Assembly: GCF_900491935.1 (NCBI RefSeq)
Contig: NZ_UEXK01000004.1
Location: forward strand, 3,085,844-3,140,920
From: Klenkia terrae
Lineage (GTDB): Bacteria > Actinomycetota > Actinomycetes > Mycobacteriales > Geodermatophilaceae
Direction: 5' to 3'
DNA length: 55,077 nt
The notes under the pieces are model-generated. The model had not been told where the DNA came from and ran no database searches. It saw only the letters and a program-made list of their open reading frames with translations. The position numbers were made by a program, and so were the translations under genes. Shown in pieces: positions 52,367 through 55,077 of the stretch (the stretch's first letter is position 1; each line of letters opens with the position of its first letter).

Positions 52367-53815
52367 ATGACCGAGGACAGGACGCGGGGCTGGTTCCGGG
52401 GGACCCGGGAGACCACCCAGATCGACCTGACCACCGGGGCGCCGGTCGGCGTCCAGTCGACCCGCCAGATCGCGGGCACCGGCCCGCACCCGACGGTGCA
52501 GGTCGACCGCGACCAGCTGCCCGAGCTGTCCGGCGGCGACGAGCCCCGCACCGACAGCTGGGCGGTCGCCGAGGCACCCGTGGTGCGCAGCGTCGAGCAG
52601 CACCTGGACCTGATCCTCGCCGCCGCGCCGACCCCCGACCCGATCGAGCTCGCCGTGCTCGACGCGCAGGGGCTGCTGTGCGCCGAGCACGTGGTCAGCG
52701 ACCGCGACCTGCCCTCCTTCGAGCAGGCCGCCCTCGACGGCTACGCCGCCCGCTCGGCCGACACCGTCGGCGCCACCCTGGAGGACCCGGTCGGGCTCGC
52801 GGTGGTGGGGGAGAGCCAGGCCGGCCCCGCCGAGCCCTCGGCCATCGGTCCCGGTCTGGCGCACAAGGTCGCCGCCGGGGCGATGCTGCCCAGCGGCGCC
52901 GACGTCGTCGTCCCGACGGTGTGGACGGACTCCGGTGCCGCGCACGTCGGCGTGCACGCCGAGCTCGAGCCGGGCACCTACGTGCGGCACGCCGGGGAGG
53001 ACGTCGCCGTGGGCGACACCGCCGTGGCGCTGAACACCCCGATCGGCCCGGCGCAGATCAGCCTGCTGGCCGCCGTGGGCCGCGAGCGCGTGCTCGTGCA
53101 CCCCCGGCCGCGGATCGCGGTGCTGTCGGCCGGCAGCGAGCTGGTCGACGTCGGCCGCATGCCCGGCCCCGGCCAGGTCGTCGACGTCAACAGCTACGCC
53201 CTGGCCGCCGCGGCGCGCGACGCCGGGGCCGAGGCCTACCGGTCGGGCATCGTGCCGCGGGACCGGCGCCGGCTGGTCGAGCTGCTGGAGAGCCAGCTGC
53301 TGCGCAGCGACATCGTGCTGATCGCCGGCACGTTCGCCGGCAACGGCTTCGACCTGGTGCAGGAGGCCCTGGCCCAGCTGGGCGAGGTCACCTTCGCCCA
53401 GGTCGCGATGCACCCCGGTCCGATCCAGGCGTTCGGGCGGCTGGGCCGCGACGGCGTCCCGGTCATCTGCATCCCGGGCGAGCCGGCGGCCGCGCTGGTC
53501 GCCTTCGAGGTCTTCGTCCGACCGGCGATCCGGCTGATGCTGGGCAAGCGCCAGCTGTTCCGGCGCACGGTGCAGGCCGTGTCGGCCCAGCAGCTGCTCT
53601 CGCCGCTGGGCTACCGGCAGTACCTGCACGGCCAGGTCATGCGGCACCCCGACGGCGGCTACGTCGTGGAGCCCGTGGGCGGCGGGGAGAGCGGGCACGA
53701 CGCCGCGCTGGCCCGCACCGCGCGCGCCAACTGCCTGGTCGTCATCGACGAGGACGTCACCGAGGTCTCGCCCGGCGGACTGGTGACGGTCATGCCGATG
53801 CTCCTCGGCGGCTGA
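52367..53815 (+). CDS. glp: gephyrin-like molybdotransferase Glp (MoeA family)
   Basis: 482 residues of MoeA/gephyrin fold with a ~70-residue N-terminal extension. SFEQAALDGYAARSAD is the domain-1 motif, and HPRPRIAVLSAGSELVDVG the start of the MPT-binding domain. The canonical SGGVS(V)G loop is replaced by IAGTFAGNG, and KPGKP and PGNPVS by HPGPIQ and PGEPAA. In Corynebacterium the orthologue Glp binds FtsZ and the membrane receptor GlpR. The neighbouring SepX/GlpR gene supports the same role here. The start is the ATG with a GACGGT box seven bases before it. Confidence 0.85.
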   Translation: MTEDRTRGWFRGTRETTQIDLTTGAPVGVQSTRQIAGTGPHPTVQVDRDQLPELSGGDEPRTDSWAVAEAPVVRSVEQHLDLILAAAPTPDPIELAVLDAQGLLCAEHVVSDRDLPSFEQAALDGYAARSADTVGATLEDPVGLAVVGESQAGPAEPSAIGPGLAHKVAAGAMLPSGADVVVPTVWTDSGAAHVGVHAELEPGTYVRHAGEDVAVGDTAVALNTPIGPAQISLLAAVGRERVLVHPRPRIAVLSAGSELVDVGRMPGPGQVVDVNSYALAAAARDAGAEAYRSGIVPRDRRRLVELLESQLLRSDIVLIAGTFAGNGFDLVQEALAQLGEVTFAQVAMHPGPIQAFGRLGRDGVPVICIPGEPAAALVAFEVFVRPAIRLMLGKRQLFRRTVQAVSAQQLLSPLGYRQYLHGQVMRHPDGGYVVEPVGGGESGHDAALARTARANCLVVIDEDVTEVSPGGLVTVMPMLLGG

Positions 53816-53870
53816 CCTGACGTCCTTCTGGACCGACGCCGCCCTGCACCCGGGCTGGCCAGCCGAGCTC

Positions 53871-54443
53871 GTGGACGGCGACGTCCGGCTGCACCCGCTG
53901 CGCCGCTCCGACGCCGCGGCGTGGTCGCAGCTGCGGCTGGCCAACCGGGACTGGCTGGCGCCCTGGGAGCCGTCGGCACCCGGTGCGTGGGAGGCGCGGC
54001 ACAGCCCGGCGGTCTACCGGGCCATGCGCCGGGCCGCCCGCCGGCGCGCCCAGCTGGGGATGGCGCTGCCCTTCGCCGTCCGGCACCGCGACCGGCTGGT
54101 CGGCCAGGTCACCCTCGACAACGTGGTGCGCGGCGCGCTGCGCTCGGCGCACGTCGGCTACTGGCTGGACGAGGCCGCCGCCGGGCGTGGGATCGCGTCC
54201 ACCGCGGTGGCCCTGGTGTGCGACCACGCGTTCGGACCGGCAGGCCTGCACAGAATCCAGGCCGACATACGTCCCGAGAACGGTCGAAGCCGCCGATTGG
54301 TAGAGCGACTGGGTTTCCGCGAGGAAGGGACGTTCCGCTCGTACCTCGACATCGACGGCGACTGGCGCGACCACCTGGGCTACGCGCTGCTCGCCGGTGA
54401 CCACCCTGCCGGGGTGGTCGCGCACCTCCGTCGGTCGCCGTGA
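53871..54443 (+). CDS. rimJ: GNAT family acetyltransferase, RimJ-like
   Basis: Ribosomal-protein-alanine N-acetyltransferase-like enzyme of at least 190 residues. RLHPLRRSDAAAWSQLRLANRDWLAPWEP, GYWLDEAAAGRGIASTAVALVCDHAF (acetyl-CoA loop G-R-G-I-A) and NGRSRRLVERLGFREEG are family signatures (in pieces). Conservation-like sequence (FWTDAALHPGWPAELVDGD) continues upstream of the GTG at 53871. No ATG, GTG or TTG is available there, so a CTG at 53817, just after the Glp stop, may be the true start. Bases 54240-54330 use codons unlike the rest (AGA, ATA, GTA, TTG, CGA). Confidence 0.82.
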   Translation: MDGDVRLHPLRRSDAAAWSQLRLANRDWLAPWEPSAPGAWEARHSPAVYRAMRRAARRRAQLGMALPFAVRHRDRLVGQVTLDNVVRGALRSAHVGYWLDEAAAGRGIASTAVALVCDHAFGPAGLHRIQADIRPENGRSRRLVERLGFREEGTFRSYLDIDGDWRDHLGYALLAGDHPAGVVAHLRRSP

Positions 54444-54445
54444 CC

Positions 54446-54490
54446 GACACGCCGATCCGTGCGACACGCCGGACCGGCGCGACACGACAC
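54446..54490 (+). repeat. four GACAC motifs upstream of sepX/glpR
   Basis: GACAC starts at 54446, 54463, 54481 and 54486. The first two sit in a 17-base near-repeat (GACACGCCGATCCG, GACACGCCGGACCG). GACAC is the core known for the sporulation/division regulator WhiA in Streptomyces. It lies in the 181-base gap before the divisome gene. Confidence 0.55.
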
Positions 54491-54535
54491 GGGCACCTCC
54501 CGGTGCGCCTCCCTCGTCCGGGGGAGCGCGCGCCC

Positions 54536-54541
54536 TAACGT
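54536..54541 (+). promoter_or_regulatory. possible -10 box before sepX/glpR
   Basis: TAACGT, 84 bases upstream of the ATG and just before the GTGAC repeats. If used, the message has a leader, unlike most genes here. Confidence 0.35.
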
Positions 54542-54550
54542 GCTCCTCGA

Positions 54551-54573
54551 GTGACCCGTGTGACTCGTGTGAC
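54551..54573 (+). repeat. three GTGAC repeats at exact 9-base spacing
   Basis: GTGAC at 54551, 54560 and 54569, each with four intervening bases (CCGT, TCGT). Such short direct repeats resemble OmpR/MtrA-family binding arrays. They sit about 50-75 bases before the sepX/glpR start. Confidence 0.55.
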
Positions 54574-54624
54574 GCCAGGGATCGGCGTCGCACACGCGGG
54601 ATGCCAGGGACGGGGTGGTTTGCG

Positions 54625-55077
54625 ATGGGATCGGGTGTGCTGCTGGCCGCTCTGGTCGTGCTGTGGTTCGTGGTGCTGGTGCCGATGGTGGTCACCCGCG
54701 GCGACGCAGCACCGGCCCGGGTCGGTGCTGTCGACTCGGGGCGCACGTTGCGCCGCCGTCGGGTGGTGGACCCGGTGGTCCACGCCGACACCGAGCGGGT
54801 CGCCGTCGACCGCGAACAGCTCTACCGCACCGGCGAGCTGCAGGTGGACGTGCACGCGCTGCGCCGCCGCACGCTGGCCGGCCTCGCCGCCCTCGCCGTC
54901 CTGGCGCTGGTCGGTGCGCTGACCTACCGCACGTGGCTGTGGGCCCCGCAGGTGCTGCTGGACCTCGCCGTCGTCGGGTACCTCATGGTCACCCGGGCCG
55001 CTGCGCAGCGGGAGCGCCGGGCCGCAGCCCGCCGCCAGGCCCGCGTCGCGTCCCGGCCGGGCGGGCCGGCCGGGACG
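54625..55077 (+). CDS. divisome membrane protein SepX/GlpR, 3' partial
   Basis: 151 residues visible, open at the window end. An N-terminal membrane anchor (VLLAALVVLWFVVLVPMVV, residues 5-23) is followed by a basic cytoplasmic stretch with TLRRRRVV. A second hydrophobic pair (LAGLAALAVLALVGALTY and LLDLAVVGYLMV, about residues 89-135) leads to a highly basic segment (AAAQRERRAAARRQARVA). This layout and the position after galU-glp-rimJ match Rv0996 and the SepX/GlpR family, which recruits Glp and acts in cell division. Confidence 0.8.
   Translation, partial: MGSGVLLAALVVLWFVVLVPMVVTRGDAAPARVGAVDSGRTLRRRRVVDPVVHADTERVAVDREQLYRTGELQVDVHALRRRTLAGLAALAVLALVGALTYRTWLWAPQVLLDLAVVGYLMVTRAAAQRERRAAARRQARVASRPGGPAGT

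Overview
The window is actinobacterial chromosome of very high GC content. Third codon positions are almost all G or C, GTG starts are common, and genes are packed with 4-base stop/start overlaps. Gene content (F420-dependent LLM oxidoreductase, Ruc/FmdB-like Ser-rich protein, SepX/GlpR, SCO6745 family, MSMEG_6728 family, DIP1984 family) points to Actinomycetes. My best guess is Geodermatophilaceae (Blastococcus, Geodermatophilus or Modestobacter), but that is inference. I see no IS element, prophage, CRISPR array, rRNA or replication origin. There is one tRNA gene, tRNA-Arg(CCT).

Layout. 1-7.1 kb: MFS exporter (5' cut by the window), GlgC-like nucleotidyltransferase, Tat-exported PHP phosphoesterase with a His-rich head, an unknown protein and a NatAB-like ABC exporter. 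7.1-8.4 kb: an AbiEi/DUF559 Vsr-fold protein bracketed by two related palindromic elements. 8.4-19.9 kb: F420 oxidoreductase, SDR, SMP-30 lactonase, PEP carboxylase, FprA-type reductase, small enzymes, a Nei2-type glycosylase, SCO6745 and CBS proteins, and an AraC regulator. 20-27 kb, mostly minus strand: acyl-CoA synthetase, then a tight operon of molybdopterin oxidoreductase (frameshifted here), 7Fe ferredoxin and ferredoxin/thioredoxin-type reductase, then photolyase and an acetyltransferase. 27.2-29.6 kb: tRNA-Arg, an NmrA-like protein, an unknown small gene behind a perfect LexA box, and small proteins. 29.7-36.6 kb: an ABC exporter with a two-component system, then pta-ackA. 36.6-43.5 kb: APC permease, sirtuin, an MSMEG_6728/PUA-like fusion, small enzymes and MscL.

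43.5-55 kb resembles the M. tuberculosis mscL...Rv0991c-Rv0992c-galU-moeA1-rimJ-Rv0996 neighbourhood: mscL, SAF protein, FmdB/Ruc-like protein, 5-formyl-THF cyclo-ligase, galU, Glp/MoeA, RimJ, SepX/GlpR. About 6 kb lies between the FmdB-like gene and the cyclo-ligase. It holds a MarR regulator, an AAA ATPase and a four-gene cassette: GntR regulator diverging from a MatC-like dicarboxylate carrier, a type III CoA-transferase and a fused carboxyltransferase. This cassette looks like a self-contained uptake, CoA-activation and carboxyl-transfer route and is the best candidate for an undercharacterised pathway.

Two signals run across the whole window. First, many genes have an NAnnnT -10 box exactly 5-7 bases before the start codon, which predicts widespread leaderless transcription. 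Second, several gene ends carry long-stem palindromes whose arms are nearly free of CpG in a genome otherwise full of it.
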